Notes under the pieces: model-generated
Told to the model about the DNA's origin: nothing
The model's input: the letters and a program-made list of their open reading frames with translations, nothing else
Database searches by the model: none
In this document: in pieces, positions 1 to 11,796 of the stretch
How the letters are laid out: every line of letters starts with the position of its first letter
Numbering within the stretch: position 1 is the stretch's first letter
Assembly: GCA_032433765.1 (NCBI GenBank)
Contig: JAVIAB010000059.1
Coordinates: forward strand, 60,353,582 to 60,417,581
From: Megaustenia siamemsis
Taxonomy: Eukaryota; Mollusca; Gastropoda; Stylommatophora; Ariophantidae
Direction: 5' to 3'
DNA length: 64,000 nucleotides
Position numbers and translations under genes: made by a program

Positions 1-59
1 AAGAGCTGGCAAACGAAAAAAAAATATTACCTAAGACGCTTTAATACATATAATATATG

Positions 60-182
60 GGTGACTGAGGAGGTTGTGAGCTCAAATCCCGGCTGCCACA
101 GTTTACAATTTTCTTTTCGATTTCACTTTGCGACAGCCACCCCTGGTCTCAGCAGCGAGGCCCGGTTTAGAAACTCATTAGT
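60..182 (+). mobile_element. SINE II fragment (tRNA-derived)
   Basis: The segment holds a B-box-like stretch (CTCAAATCCCGGCTGC) and then a body (cgacagccacccctggtctc, agcgaggcccgg) that matches the longer copy at 22160-22400. The 5' part with the A box is not recognisable. A truncated non-autonomous retroposon copy is the simplest reading. Confidence 0.5.
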
Positions 183-480
183 GGTTATTTTTTGTAGAAA
201 TAGGAATATCAGAATGACGATAGCATGTAATGTGGTTAAATGCAGAAATCTTGTTATGTTGTCACATTAACACACTCCTGGATAACTGGACGGGTCTTCC
301 CGCATTTGATTCCGCATGAGTTTCTACGTTTGATGTCTTCAAGTTACGACAAAACTGTCAATTATTTCAGTCCACTAGAGTACAGGTATAAACAAAAGAT
401 GATCGACTCAATCAATGCAGTCTACGTTAATATATGCATGCCCGCATCAGTAATAGATCTATGCTAAGTATGCTAATAAC

Positions 481-618
481 TTAGAGAAAAAATACCAGAC
501 AGCTTAAAAGAATGGCTTGGCAGAAGGTCAACAACAGAAATGATAAATAACTGTCGAGATCGAAAATTATGGAGAGACATGATCACCTACGCCAGCAGCC
601 CCTGTACTTGATGATGAT
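481..618 (+). mobile_element. RTE1 non-LTR retrotransposon, 3' end
   Basis: The last part of the RTE1 reverse transcriptase ORF can be read here (residues like WLGRRSTTEMINNCRDRKLW) and the piece ends in the family's TTGATGATGATGA tail. It is 5'-truncated, as is usual for target-primed insertions. Other copies lie near 9.5, 14.5, 19.6, 21.3, 31.2, 59.9 and 60.5 kb. Confidence 0.7.
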
Positions 619-1029
619 GAAGCTAATAACTTTGTATAAATGATGTACTGATCATTTTAAAAAAATAAAAAGACTATTATAAATTGTTCGTGACAATGAC
701 AGTCCAAATGTGAATATAATGGACACAGCAGATCTATCATAGAGCTACCCAGAGAGAAAATACAGTTTGCCTTGCTCTCCTGTGGGCTGGTCTTAGATGG
801 ACCATGGATTCGAAGACGAACATGTATACAAGCAGCTGTGTTTCGTCATCAATGTTTGCATTATGACGTCGGGAATAGATAATGTACCTACAAATCAGGA
901 ATAGAAAAAAAATGTTCCGATTTATATTATTATTTATTAATTTATTTTACATTTTCTTGTATTAATATTATTACTACTAAGCGTCAAAATTTGGGCACAC
1001 TAATATCAGGATAGAAGATACATCAAATA
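619..1029. other. Unassigned AT-rich spacer
   Basis: I see no supported gene, structured repeat or ORF of note between two retrotransposon fragments. Confidence 0.5.
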
Positions 1030-1558
1030 AATATTTAAAAAAACAGAATAGCTCAGGCCAATTTAGCATTTCAGAACATGAAAAACATTTTATATAACAT
1101 GTTTGTGTCAATGGAAGAGAGAAAGAGTTCATCGATGCTAATTAGATCAAATTCTGGTCTATGAAAGCGAATAATAGCCAGTAGGCTAACAAATGAAAAG
1201 ACGATTAAAGGTCACACAGATTGGATTTCTGAGAAGAATATTGAAAGTTTCCTAACCAGTTAAAAAGACCAATGAATACATTCTCAAAGAGCCCAATATA
1301 AAAAGGGAGCTCCTAAAAACATCAGAAAGAAATAATCGCCGTTTTAAGGGTGCATCATTTAATGAGAAAAGTTGGAATACTTGGTTACAATTGGTAAAAT
1401 AAAAAGAGAGATCGTGGACGACTAAGAGAGAAAATACTACATAGCTACGTGCCATGGCACAGAAAACAGCCATCAACTGAATTGATAAGGTGCACTGTGG
1501 AAAAAAGATGTGGAATAACATGATCGCCCACGTCAACTGGTATATCACATAATGATGT
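1030..1558 (+). mobile_element. RTE2 non-LTR retrotransposon, 3' fragment
   Basis: Nucleotide similarity to the copies at 38.5-39.3, 46.0-46.6 and 33.5-34.0 kb is plain. The decayed peptide resembles the C-terminal region of an RTE-type reverse transcriptase (family form LRRMLKVSWTAKKTNEEILK). It has several frameshifts and stops, so it is inactive. Confidence 0.7.
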
Positions 1559-2365
1559 GTTAATATATTTTGCTTCCATGATGCGTTTTTAAATGTATTG
1601 TTATTTCTAACTAAAACAGTGAATAAAAGAAACAAAAGAGCGAAATTAACAATATAATTTAATAACAAAAAAATAAAACCAGTTGATGTAATTAATTCGA
1701 TAATTCAGCCACATCAGGTTGTATATAAACCACAGAGTTGATGTCTAGAATAAGTGAAACAAAAATAGTTTTTTATCTTCTTTTTATAAAACCATCGTTC
1801 TATAACTGAACAACATGGAAAACAGATGTTGATGTTTACGTCACGATAATCCTGGCATTTGATGGGAGCCCCACAGAGAACACGGTGGTAGTGTTCATAA
1901 TTCTTTTAACCGACACATCACATTTTGTCTAATATGGTCGGTTTACGCCAAAACCGTCTATCTTTACGAGTAATGCTGTACTTCCATCTAATGCTGAGTG
2001 AACATGGGAACAAATCAATTATATTTTTACAGAACTCAGAACGATTGATAAACAAAGAACAGCAGAAAAAACATAGAACAATTATAAGCCTGAGCTTGAA
2101 CTGAGCCCGTGAACAACACGCTGCTACGAGAGATCTGCATTTCATCACACTCCCAGCTCGACAACCTAAAAGGTTAACATTTCCAATAGAACTTATATTT
2201 TATAAAACATATATCATTCTATAACATAAAATAATATAGAATATACAGAATATTAATTCTCCATCTCTGAAAATGACTGGGAACTTCTGACTAGTGATCG
2301 CACTTCATGGAGAGCATGTATAAGGAATTGTATAACTTCATTTGAGACTATGCTAAGGCAAAACT
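1559..2365. other. Unassigned AT-rich spacer
   Basis: Nothing recognisable. Short ORFs on both strands lack codon structure or similarity to anything I know. Confidence 0.45.
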
Positions 2366-2377
2366 TTGAAGAGAAAA

Positions 2378-2815
2378 GATTGGTTATTGGTTATTGGTTA
2401 TGGAAGGCCTCGGTATCACAGCAAACGAATTAAAATCCATAATTGCTCAACCGCCCGTGCCAGTGGAATCATCCGAATTACTAACTCATCTCCCAAACAA
2501 AGAAAGGTAACTGTAGTCCCCATCGTAGCAGTCTCAGCACACGCCAAAAGACATAAGGCGAAACCGCGCAGAAAGTGAACACAGCCAACTGTTCCCTGTC
2601 ATACGATATCATCATTCATCGTAAACAAGCGGGATATCGAAGCAGGATCAAAACGAATGAGACACACAGCTCACGGTGTGCACAGAGCACTTAACTCAGT
2701 AGCTCCTGCAACAAGCCGGTCTTGGAATATGAGGAAACTGCAAGAAGGAACACTTTTCAGACATAGCCTTCAATGGTTCCTGCCGCCTATCCACCGTATA
2801 CCATGGGAGTTCACG
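2378..2815 (+). mobile_element. Dispersed repeat R, copy 1
   Basis: This ~430-bp sequence recurs at 28240-28620, 29335-29665 and, inverted, 63000-63405. Shared stretches include aaccgcccgtgccagtggaa, cacagctcacggtgtgcaca and ttggaatatgaggaaactgc. One frame gives basic peptides (YHSKRIKIHNCSTARASGII) broken by stops. It is probably a decayed retroelement segment; the class is unknown. Confidence 0.6.
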
Positions 2816-3732
2816 TCCTCCCGAAAATGATGATCGTCATAGCACTTGATGATGTTAGGCCATCATTGATGATTCCAATTCCAAACATATAGACACACTG
2901 TGGTGGTAAGTTATCATTTCCAATCCAACAGAAGCCACATGACCTGTAGTTAGTAAAACCACAGAGAGAATATGATTTTGTGACCTTCACTGATTCACTC
3001 TTAGATGTGAATGTGTAGTTTACACAAGAGGAGAAGTTTTCAACTACAGTGATCCCATTTAAGGCAATTCTGGGATAGCAAGGCAAGTCTCCTTTATAGC
3101 AGCAGAACTTGATGTTCTCCGCTCCCTTCTTGTAGCTGCCGCCACACGATTCTGATGTCTCATTAACTTGGACATCATTCAAGAACAATGTCAGATTAAC
3201 ATTCCATAGATCTGGCTCTGCTGATAAAATGCTTGGTGCAACAGTTGTATCAATCATACTGGATGCTCCTGGTCTGTGGTCATTAATATCACAGACGGCA
3301 CATGATGTTGTTATATTCAGTATTTCTTTCTGGGGTGTAAATATGTGGCACACAAGGAGAGTGGTTTGTGGTCACAGTAATCCCATTAAAGGCAATTCTA
3401 CGGTAGCATGGTATAGCTGTTTCAGAACAGCAAAATCCTGTGATGTTTTCTGTGTTCGCTATAAAGCTGCTGGTGCTACACAATCCTGACCAATTATAGG
3501 TGTGGACATTATTCACTTGCAATGACAAAACTGCTTTGTTTACATCATAAACCCCTGGAAGCGAATCATTTATGGGACTAATAGTACAATTTATTCTTCC
3601 ATCGGGGATATCTTCATTGAGTCCCCCCAAAAAAAGTATTTGGTTAAAAAGCACATATGCTTTTGAGTTAAACACAAAATGAGCCCACTTCATAGATTCA
3701 AAATGATCCTTGCCAATGCCATCCGTTTGCAC
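2811..3732 (-). pseudogene. Cysteine-rich two-module extracellular protein, frameshifted fragment
   Basis: Two overlapping minus-strand frames (3732 to 3289, then about 3353 to 2811) together encode two copies of one module. Each copy has a Cys, a CC pair, a C-Y-R/P-R-I-A-x-N-G-I-T-V block (NGITVTTNHSPC in copy 1, NGITVVENFSSC in copy 2) and further cysteines, with many N-glycosylation sequons (NCT, NDS, NWS, NIT). The frame changes at a TGTG run near 3355 and is explained by a two-base loss or a one-base gain there. No signal peptide or initiator is visible, so upstream exons are missing or lie elsewhere; the left end runs into dispersed repeat R. I do not recognise the family. A receptor ectodomain or secreted protein is likely from the Cys and Asn-glycan pattern. 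It could be a pseudogene or a real gene with a sequencing error. Confidence 0.5.
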
Positions 3733-3739
3733 AAGTTAG

Positions 3740-4335
3740 GTCCTTAGCTACCAAGGTCACAAACGTCCGAAACGAATTAACGACTTTATCTACAGCGAAG
3801 GTTAACGAACTGTGAACAAACATTTATGTTCAAACCCTTGAAAACATTTTTAAAAATCTGCCAACTCGCTGCAATAACATATATGGTGTTGTTCAATGTA
3901 AACATTGCTTAGTCCATAGCTCAAATATAAATAAGCTGCCATTTTGGTGCGTCCCATGACGTCATCCAAGAAGAGAAAAGAATAATGTAAAAGGATGGAA
4001 AACCCTGTATATCAGTGGGCCTGACTTGTTCTTACTGTAGCCGTGTGTATTTGTCAAACATTGGTAGAAGTAGTCACAAGAGAAGTTGTTCGACGAAAAC
4101 AAAAGCTCGAAAAAAATACACAATAGTCTCCACTAGACCGCCTGACAAGTCGAAAATGGCCTTATATATATATATATATTCATTCTAGAGGATAGAATAG
4201 TGACAACAGATCGGCTGTAAAATTGTAGAAGTACAGTTTTTCTCTGGGTACTTTATGTGTTCTCGCCTTGGAAGTTTGGCCACTTGTAATAAATATATTT
4301 TCTGATTATTTTTGTTGCATTGAACTCAACATCTT
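3740..4335. other. Unassigned spacer
   Basis: No gene or structured repeat recognised apart from a short TA run near 4163-4180. Confidence 0.4.
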
Positions 4336-4382
4336 GTCCATAGTAGTCTAGTTCACTAATCAATGAACAATCGTGGCTTCCT
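4336..4382 (-). mobile_element. SINE I 5' fragment
   Basis: The reverse complement reads GCCACGATTGTTCATTGATT then AGTGAACTAGACTACTATGG, matching the tRNA-like head (A-box end) of SINE I but not its body. Confidence 0.55.
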
Positions 4383-4699
4383 CAGAGATCACTAGAGACG
4401 ATACAATTCCTGCAATCACGTTGTTACCAGTGTCAAACATGGACATTAATAGACAAAGAAAAAGTAAAATGTGTCACTACAGAGATGTAATGTATGTGAT
4501 GAATACTGAATGTGACAAAAAGAGAAAAAATCAGAAATAAGGATAACAGGAACTGAGTTGAAAGTCAGTTCAGTAATGAGTCATGTTTGGGGGTGGGGAG
4601 GGGCAAATTAAAAATAAAACAATAGTTGAACATGTGTAACGATCAGACAACAGTCCCCCCATTGCCGTCTTCTCTTCTTTGATGTTTTCACTGATAACT

Positions 4700-4862
4700 A
4701 ACAGGTGTCGTGGTGTATATAATATGTCGTTCTTGAGCTGCTCGAATTGTCTGAATTAGTGATTTTTATTTGTTGTTACATGTCTCTGTCACTGCATCTA
4801 TCCATCTTCTTCTGGGTCTTCCTCCTGATCTTTCTCCATGCATTCTCGAGAAGAACGCACTT
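4700..4862 (-). mobile_element. LINE-W 3' fragment
   Basis: Reverse complement of the sequence found at 24500-24660. It encodes the retroelement C-terminal peptide style RPRRRWIDAV..C, followed by the ctcaagaacgaca..accacgacacc tail that is amplified as the 135-bp satellite at 24567-25510. Confidence 0.6.
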
Positions 4863-5189
4863 GATGATGATTGGTGAGAATTCATTCTGAATAGCCGTAA
4901 CACTAAGAAACAACTGAAAGAGGTGAAATGGTAGAGACAGAAGATGATGGATTAATGAAATAGTGAACATCGCGATGAATGCCTTACAGGAAACACACAC
5001 TGCCCATCGTTGACATGAACATTACATTCTTTCATCAGGCTGGAAGACATCAAATGCAAACGAAATTCAGTCCATCTGCTCATTTTCAGAAGATCTTAAC
5101 ATATATATTAGGTAGAATACAGTGCTGTACCGTCAATATAACAAAAAATTCAGACGATTTTTGCTGAAATAAAGTATTCAAAAATATTT

Positions 5190-6467
5190 TCATGATATGT
5201 GTGGACATTCTGGACTCAACACTTCAAAGAAATAGTAAACACTGGTTGCTCCACAGTTTCCTGTAACGCCAAAGATGCTTATAGCTTTGATCAATGGCCG
5301 CAAACTCTGCTCCTGACAAGTACACACTAGACTTTGGCTGTTAGAAACGTCGAAAATATATAATTTTGTCAGAGAAGCAAGAGCTAGAGGCAGGCGAGTT
5401 AGTTTAGTACTCTGAAGCTTCAGTTGAGTAACTAGTGGAATATTGCTGAAAGCATCGGCTGACATTGTAGTCAGGGGGTTATTGCTTAAATTGAGAACAA
5501 TTAAGCTCGAATTGTTGGGGAAACTGGATCGAGTCAACTGAGAAATTGAGTTGAAACTTAAATCTAAATCCGTTACAGAAGTCGGTATGTGAGATCCTTG
5601 AACACTTTGTATGTTATTTGCGTTTAGATATAACTGCATCAGATATGTTAAGTTGCTCATGGTACTTGGGATGGATACAAGTAAATTATTATCCATAAAG
5701 AATGCAGTGAGATTAGAGGGAAATAAACCAGAATTACCGTCAGAAATGTGGTTGAACTCAAAGTTGAGATATAGAATCTGTGTGAAGAATGATACATCGG
5801 GGATGGATGTGAGTGAGTTGTCTTGGATACCAAATTGGCTGAGTGTATTTGCTAAAGGTCTTAGAGCATTGCTTAATTGTTGTGCATCTGTTATTTTGTT
5901 ATTGTCAAGAAACAAGGATGTGATATGGCTCAACTGTGGGAGCCAGGTCACGTCATTTAAATTGTTGTAATTTAGGGTTAACATACTTAAAGCCGCCAAC
6001 TTTGACATCGACTTTGGGAGCTTTATTAAACCGTTGTGGGATAAATCTAAACTCTTTAAGCTGTTGACCACCATATCTAGAGCATCATCCGGGATTGTGA
6101 AGATAGATGATTCAGATATAGTCAAATCAGTTAAATTAGTCATTGACTTCATCCAAGTAGGCCACGATATTAAACCTGTATTAACAAGGCTGAGAATCTC
6201 CATTGTAGTTCCGAGCTGGTTCATGCCGAATTCATTCCACACAGTAATGTTGGTATCGTCGATTTCTAAACGTTTGAGAGCCTTCAAATGAAACACGGCT
6301 TGAGGAATTTGTGTGAACTGAGCTTTGGAGAAGTATAATTCTTGTAGAGTGTAGATGGACTCGTCAAAGGCGGTGTCGTCTATGGTCTCTACAGGATCGC
6401 TCGAAAAAGAAATCTCTGAGAGATTCGCCAGTAGACTTCCAGCTGGTATTGTTGTGATTTGATTTCC
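5190..6467 (-). CDS. LRR-A exon 4: leucine-rich repeats and LRRCT cap
   Basis: This 1278-bp exon encodes the last 425 residues of LRR-A, a predicted secreted LRR protein of 486 residues. It opens directly after the acceptor ..ttatcaacag with GNQITTIPAGS, continuing in phase 0 from the LRRNT exon. About 16-17 LRRs of the LxxLxLxxNxL/I form follow (for example SLKSLDLSHNGLIKLPKSM, SVTDLDLSFNSISQL). The C-terminal cap has the LRRCT cysteine pattern CTC..GNCG..ECP. There is no transmembrane segment or GPI signal after it; the protein stops nine residues past the GNCG-linked FFEVLSP block. Several NxS/T sequons suggest glycosylation. The upstream in-frame residues before GNQ are intronic, not a start. 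LRR-mediated ligand binding outside the cell is what the fold implies; the ligand is unknown. Confidence 0.85.
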   Translation of the reverse strand, partial: GNQITTIPAGSLLANLSEISFSSDPVETIDDTAFDESIYTLQELYFSKAQFTQIPQAVFHLKALKRLEIDDTNITVWNEFGMNQLGTTMEILSLVNTGLISWPTWMKSMTNLTDLTISESSIFTIPDDALDMVVNSLKSLDLSHNGLIKLPKSMSKLAALSMLTLNYNNLNDVTWLPQLSHITSLFLDNNKITDAQQLSNALRPLANTLSQFGIQDNSLTSIPDVSFFTQILYLNFEFNHISDGNSGLFPSNLTAFFMDNNLLVSIPSTMSNLTYLMQLYLNANNIQSVQGSHIPTSVTDLDLSFNSISQLTRSSFPNNSSLIVLNLSNNPLTTMSADAFSNIPLVTQLKLQSTKLTRLPLALASLTKLYIFDVSNSQSLVCTCQEQSLRPLIKAISIFGVTGNCGATSVYYFFEVLSPECPHIS

Positions 6468-7149
6468 CTGTTGATAAAGATAATCTTTTAAGAAAGTGGT
6501 AAACATATGTCTCTTTACGTAATTTGAAATGACAGTGTTCATAAGAAACGCATTTTATAATAAGAAACCTTTAGCAGTTTAATATAAAAACATATATTTT
6601 ATGCTAAAACATTTTAAAGTCGTTATCTCAGAAACAACAGTTCTGATGATATTTTGGCGAAATAATATTCTAAAGAAAGATGGACATCTGGAAAGATAGC
6701 GTGGAAATACTAGGACCAAAGGTTGACCGGACCTTCAGCCCGTCAGCTGCTAGCATATTGGCCATAGAAACGTCACAGAATAAATATTTACATGATTCAC
6801 CGATGGGGGGGGGGGGAAGAAGGATGAATCCCACAACGACTTTAGGGAGATGGTTCGAAGCGATCAACGGCTTTCAAATTTATTTCAATTGCTGGAACTC
6901 GATTGTAAATGTGGAAAGAAATTCTCAACGGGGGGGGGGGGGGGGGGGCGCATGATAATGCTCAGAACGCAGAAAAGTGTGGAATTATAGCATCAATAAC
7001 TTAACTTCGCACTGTCCCCATAGATAAGACATCAGAAGATCGCAGTCAGGAGTCAATAAACAGAACTAAGAATATTCAAGTTGAGTTGTCCGAGAGATCA
7101 AGTTTCCTCCCGTCTGAGACACAGTTGTCTGGACAAAAAAAATCGTTTT
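6468..7149 (-). other. LRR-A intron 3, unique part with two poly-G runs
   Basis: Intronic sequence between the LRR exon and an inverted RTE3 fragment. It has G runs at about 6807-6816 and 6931-6948, which may mark assembly-fragile or G-quadruplex-prone sites. Nothing else recognised. Confidence 0.5.
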
Positions 7150-7655
7150 CATCATTGAGTGTCGTCTCAGCAATGAAGGTTGGCTATTACGGAGCGCCAT
7201 TCCACTCTGTCTCTTGCTTTGATGATGCAGATTGTCATAGGTTGACTTATCCATCTTTTGATGTTACTCGTCCATGTTAGTCTTAGTCTGCCTCTTTTAC
7301 CTTGTATTTTCCCTTCTAATATTACTTTTATTAGGTCATTGTGTCTTTTAACATTCCCTAAAAAATGTATTTGTCTTTTCTGAATCACATTTAGTATTTC
7401 TCTTTTTATTTTTAGTTGTTTTAAAACTTCATCGTGTGTTTTCTTTTCTTTCCATCCAATTCTATTCTTCTATAACTCCACATGTTAAAGGCTTCAATTT
7501 TCTGTTCTGTTTTCTTGTCTAATGTCCTTGTTTCTGCACCATACAGGAATATTGAGAAGATGTAACATTTTGTTATTCTTAGTTTCAGCCCTGGTGTTAT
7601 CTGTTTTGTAGTTAGTATATTTTCATGGCATTAAAATTACTTTTTACATATCTAT
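7150..7655 (-). mobile_element. RTE3 non-LTR retrotransposon, 3' fragment in LRR-A intron
   Basis: The reverse complement reads KVILEGKIQGKRGRLRLTW and TSNIKRWISQPMTICIIKAR, the C-terminal end of an RTE-type reverse transcriptase, with the RTE3 3' tail (..actcaatgatg) at the low-coordinate end. Frames are broken. Related copies lie near 13.6, 17.3, 23.9, 25.5, 32.0, 40.4 and 57.1 kb. Confidence 0.75.
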
Positions 7656-7930
7656 TCTGGACAAAAAATTAGATAAGCATTAGAAAAAGTGTGGATCACC
7701 ACAATAAACGTATGAACTTGTTTCAAAAGCTGGAACGCATAATCAAAGTAATATGTTATTAGTGCGGCAAGGAATTAGGCACGAAGGAAGTAAGGACGAG
7801 CACGAAACCGCAGAAAAGCAGACGACAAAAACAAATAGAGGAGATCAAGAAACAGAAAAACCATATATACATACGTATATTATAAAGACAAACAGTCGAC
7901 ATGTTCATTTAAATAAAAGTCAATACTTAC

Positions 7931-8038
7931 AGCCAAGTATAACGTTGTCAAATACAAGCTGCTGTTAAACAGTCTCTGTGGCATTACAGTCAAACTTTGA
8001 TAACTACATATGATTTCTGTTTCGTAACAATAGCACTC
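7931..8038 (-). CDS. LRR-A exon 3: LRRNT cysteine cap
   Basis: A 108-bp, phase-0 exon of 36 codons, bounded by acceptor ctgcag and donor gtaagt. It reads ECYCYETEIICSYQ... to TTLYLA. Together with CPYK of the previous exon it forms the N-terminal LRR cap pattern C-x4-C-x-C-x6-C, then the first LRR begins (MPQRLF..LTTLYL) and is completed by GNQITTIP in the next exon. The same length and layout recur in the other four genes. Confidence 0.85.
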
Positions 8039-8159
8039 CTGCAGATGGGAATCGATAGGTAAGTTTATCAATCAATCAATCAATCAATCAATCTATCAAA
8101 CAATCTATCAAACAATCTATCAATCAGTCAATCAATCAATCTATCCACCCATCCATCCA

Positions 8160-8940
<781 letters not shown>

Positions 8941-9091
8941 GTCTTTCTGGTTTATGCTTCTGTCTGTCTGGTCTCTCTCGATCCCACCTCTCTTTCAATT
9001 AAATAAAATAAGTTTCATGTGAACGCATTCACGTGCATATACGTTATTTCTTTGTTCATATTATTATACTATATTTATATGTACAATGTAC

Positions 9092-9184
9092 CTTATAAGG
9101 GCAGTCAGCCCCGAGTCCAACGTTAACCATCAATACAATTTTTATCAATGAAGCTACGTAGCCCATTCTTCCCTATTATGAGTC
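9092..9184 (-). CDS. LRR-A exon 2: signal peptide
   Basis: The coding part is 9092-9166: ATG opens 25 codons reading MGYVASLIKIVLMVNVGLG then ADCPYK, a hydrophobic signal peptide followed by the first LRRNT cysteine. The donor is AAG|gtacat. A good acceptor (ctttcatttctctcatctgcag) ends just before 9184, 18 bases upstream of the ATG, so a non-coding leader exon is spliced to this one. The ATG is chosen because the same position is used in all five paralogues. Confidence 0.8.
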
Positions 9185-9514
9185 CTGCAGATGAGAGAAA
9201 TGAAAGTATCTAGTTACGTTGTTTTAAAACAAAAGGCAACTTTTTAAAATAGGAATATGTTTCATTTTTGTCGTGCTTACTTTTCTTTATCAGTATATGT
9301 ATTAAGATTAAGACTATATCTATTATTGTGGCGATTCATGATTGTACAAAGAAATTACGACAGTGGTTTTTCTGATGCCTTTCATCGGTGTGTTTACGTT
9401 TGGCTATACTACTCGTAGCTTTTGAGTAAAAAGTCACACCCACAAGGCAGTGGGGTTGTTTTACATTGGGGTACCCTCCTTGATATATACCAGACGACTT
9501 GCTCAAATCAATAT

Positions 9515-10832
9515 TCATAGCCCTACCAAAGCAAAATGGTGCGATTAAATGCGATGATCATCGCACAATAAGCTTTATGAGTCATGTGACTAAGATATTA
9601 CTAAGAATCATCATGCGAAGAGTGCGAAACAAAATCAGTCCAGAAATTAGCAATGAACAGTGTGGTTTTGTTGGAGGTAAAGGAACGAGCTATGTCATAT
9701 ATATCAAAAGGTATTTAGTAGAAAGAGCTATAGAGGTAAAAACAGATCTATGCCAATGTTTCATAGATTATACCAAAGCATTTGACAAAGTAAAGCACCA
9801 AGAAATAATCCAAATTTTAGAAAGCATAAACATAGACAGCAGAGATCTAAGAATAATAAAGAACATGTACTGGTAACAAACAGCGGCCATAAGAAATGGA
9901 AACCAATTGGGAATGTTTCAACAAATAAAACAGGGTGTTAGACAAGGTTGTGTGCTATCACCAGATTTGTTTAATATTTATAGTGATATTATTGTAAGAT
10001 CCATAAGGGACATGCCTGGAATAACAATTGGATGTCATAATATAAATAATATAAGGGATGCTTATGATACAGTATTAATCGTTAAGAGTGGAAATGGGTT
10101 ACACGAAATGTTGGACATTATAGTGAAAGAAAGCAAAAATAAAGGACTCAGCCTTAATAGCAAAAAAGACAGAAGTAATGGTAACAACAAAGAAAAAGAC
10201 ATCACCTCAGAGCAAAATAAAGACAAGTGGAACAATATTAAAACAGGTAAATGAATTTAAATATTTGGGAACTTTGTTAACCTCAGACGGAAGATGTACA
10301 CAATAGGTGAGATGGAGAATGGCTCAGGCAAAAGCAGCTTTCCAGAAAATGTGGAATATATTATGCAATCCATTTTTGTCATTAGAAACAAGAAAAATAG
10401 CACTTAAATGTTATGTAGAGCCAGTTTTAACATATGGCATGTGAATCAAGGACAATGGGTCAACAGACAAGAAAATCACTGGAGTCTGTAGAAATGTGGT
10501 TTTACAGAAGAATGTTGAGAATATCGTGGACAGCTAAGAAGAGCAATGAAAATGTTCTGAAAGAGGTCAACGTAAAAAAGAGAGCAATTTTCCAATATTA
10601 CGAAGAAAGAATCATCATTTTTTGGCCGTGAAATGAGAAGGGAACAACAATATTTTGACAACTTGGAAAATTGAGGTACGAAGGAATAGGGGGAAGCAAA
10701 GAGAAAAGACACCATACAGTTTAAGAGTGGCTTAGTAGACGGTCAACAACAGAAATGATAAATATCCGTCAAGATCGAAAGTTATGGACAGACATGGTCA
10801 CCTATGACAGCAGGCGTTTTACTTGCTGATTA
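9515..10832 (+). mobile_element. RTE1 non-LTR retrotransposon, longest copy (RT domain to 3' tail)
   Basis: Reverse transcriptase motifs are readable in order: NEQCGFVGGKGT, FIDYTKAFDKV, GVRQGCVLSPDLFN, and a damaged active site (AYDTVLIV where YADDTVLIV is expected). The thumb and C-terminal region (YRRMLRISWTAKKSNENVLK) follows. Stops and frameshifts split the ORF into at least three pieces, and the endonuclease domain is absent. It sits inside the first intron of LRR-A, in antisense to it. The element would have moved by target-primed reverse transcription; this copy is dead. Confidence 0.85.
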
Positions 10833-10897
10833 TCACACACACACACACACACACAGACACACACACACACACACACACACCACACACACACACACAT
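10833..10897. repeat. (AC)n microsatellite
   Basis: Dinucleotide AC run with a few interruptions, directly after the RTE1 3' end. Confidence 0.9.
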
Positions 10898-11154
10898 ACG
10901 CTTTCACCGTGGAGTTTTTTTTTAAATCGAAGTTGGATCGAATTATATAGGCGAAAGTGAACACAAAAGTTTTCTTAGAAGATGTTATTACTGGCCTAAC
11001 TGTAGCGTCAGCAAAGTGATACGTACTATAGTATCGTGGCGTGTAGGAATGCTAAACAAAATTAAATCATTCTCACTTGCCACAGTAATTCGCTTCAGGT
11101 TTAAAAAAAACAGGCCATAAAGTCATCGGTTAGTGTATACCAGAATATCATGGA

Positions 11155-11392
11155 CAGCTCAGAAGATAACCATTCGATAACCATGAGTCCACGTCACTCC
11201 TTCGGATGAAAGAGATGGGAGTTAAGATGGGCACATCCAGAAACGAAGAAACTTAGTGGGCGTGTAAGAAGACCTATCAACCAACACAGAAATGGAGTCG
11301 TCAGTCGCTGGACACTGCGGGACTAGAGGACGGGATCTGAGCACCTATGGACATGTTCGGAGTGCAATGATGATGACCAGCTAATAACTCAA
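11155..11392 (+). mobile_element. LINE-H 3' fragment
   Basis: Nucleotide similarity to 11930-12140 (gatgggagttaagatgggca, gtgtaagaagacctatcaac, atctgagcacctatggacat). The family encodes an RNase H domain, seen better in the neighbouring copy, and ends in (aataactca)n. Confidence 0.65.
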
Positions 11393-11658
11393 TAACTCAA
11401 TCGGTTAGTGTGTATACATTGTTTTGGCTGTACTGTATATATAAATAGTATGTAAATATATATATATGTACACATATGACAGTTAAATTGAGGTGGGTGC
11501 GAACGATTTAGATAGACAAATAAAAAATGTATTTGTTTACAAAGGCATGAAATGAGATAAGAATTGAAAGGGGGGGGGGGAGAGAGAGAGAGAGAGAGAT
11601 TTGATGCATAATGATACATGTAAACAAGTTCAGAATTATTCAAAATAAAAACACTTAC

Positions 11659-11786
11659 GGCTCTCATAAACAAATTATCTAACAAAATTGATGACGCTTC
11701 ACGTCCTGACCTGCGGTGACTGCCGTGCCAAGATAAGGGAGACGTCTTCTAGAAATAGCTCTACAGATCGTTACAGGGATTTTCAA
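11659..11786 (-). promoter_or_regulatory. LRR-A promoter motif and leader exon 1
   Basis: Reading the minus strand, TTGAAAATCCCTG (11786-11774) lies about 50 bp before an initiator-like gCAGTCAC (A at 11721). A 63-nt non-coding exon follows, containing GTCAGGAcgtGAAGCGTCA and ending at donor gtaagt (exon end 11659). The stretch AGCTATTTC..GTCTC.CCCTTATC between motif and initiator is nearly identical in LRR-C. The arrangement recurs in B, C, D and E. The transcription start is inferred from paralogue comparison and the TCAGT-like initiator. Confidence 0.65.
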
Positions 11787-11796
11787 CTTTCCTAAT

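Noticed and set aside
6468..6542. ATG at 6542 as the start of LRR-A
   Set aside because: The residues before GNQITTIP are intronic: an acceptor ..tatcaacag ends at 6468, and real upstream signal and cap exons exist.
9499..10254. Active reverse transcriptase gene
   Set aside because: The YADD site is mutated, stops interrupt the frame and the endonuclease is missing.
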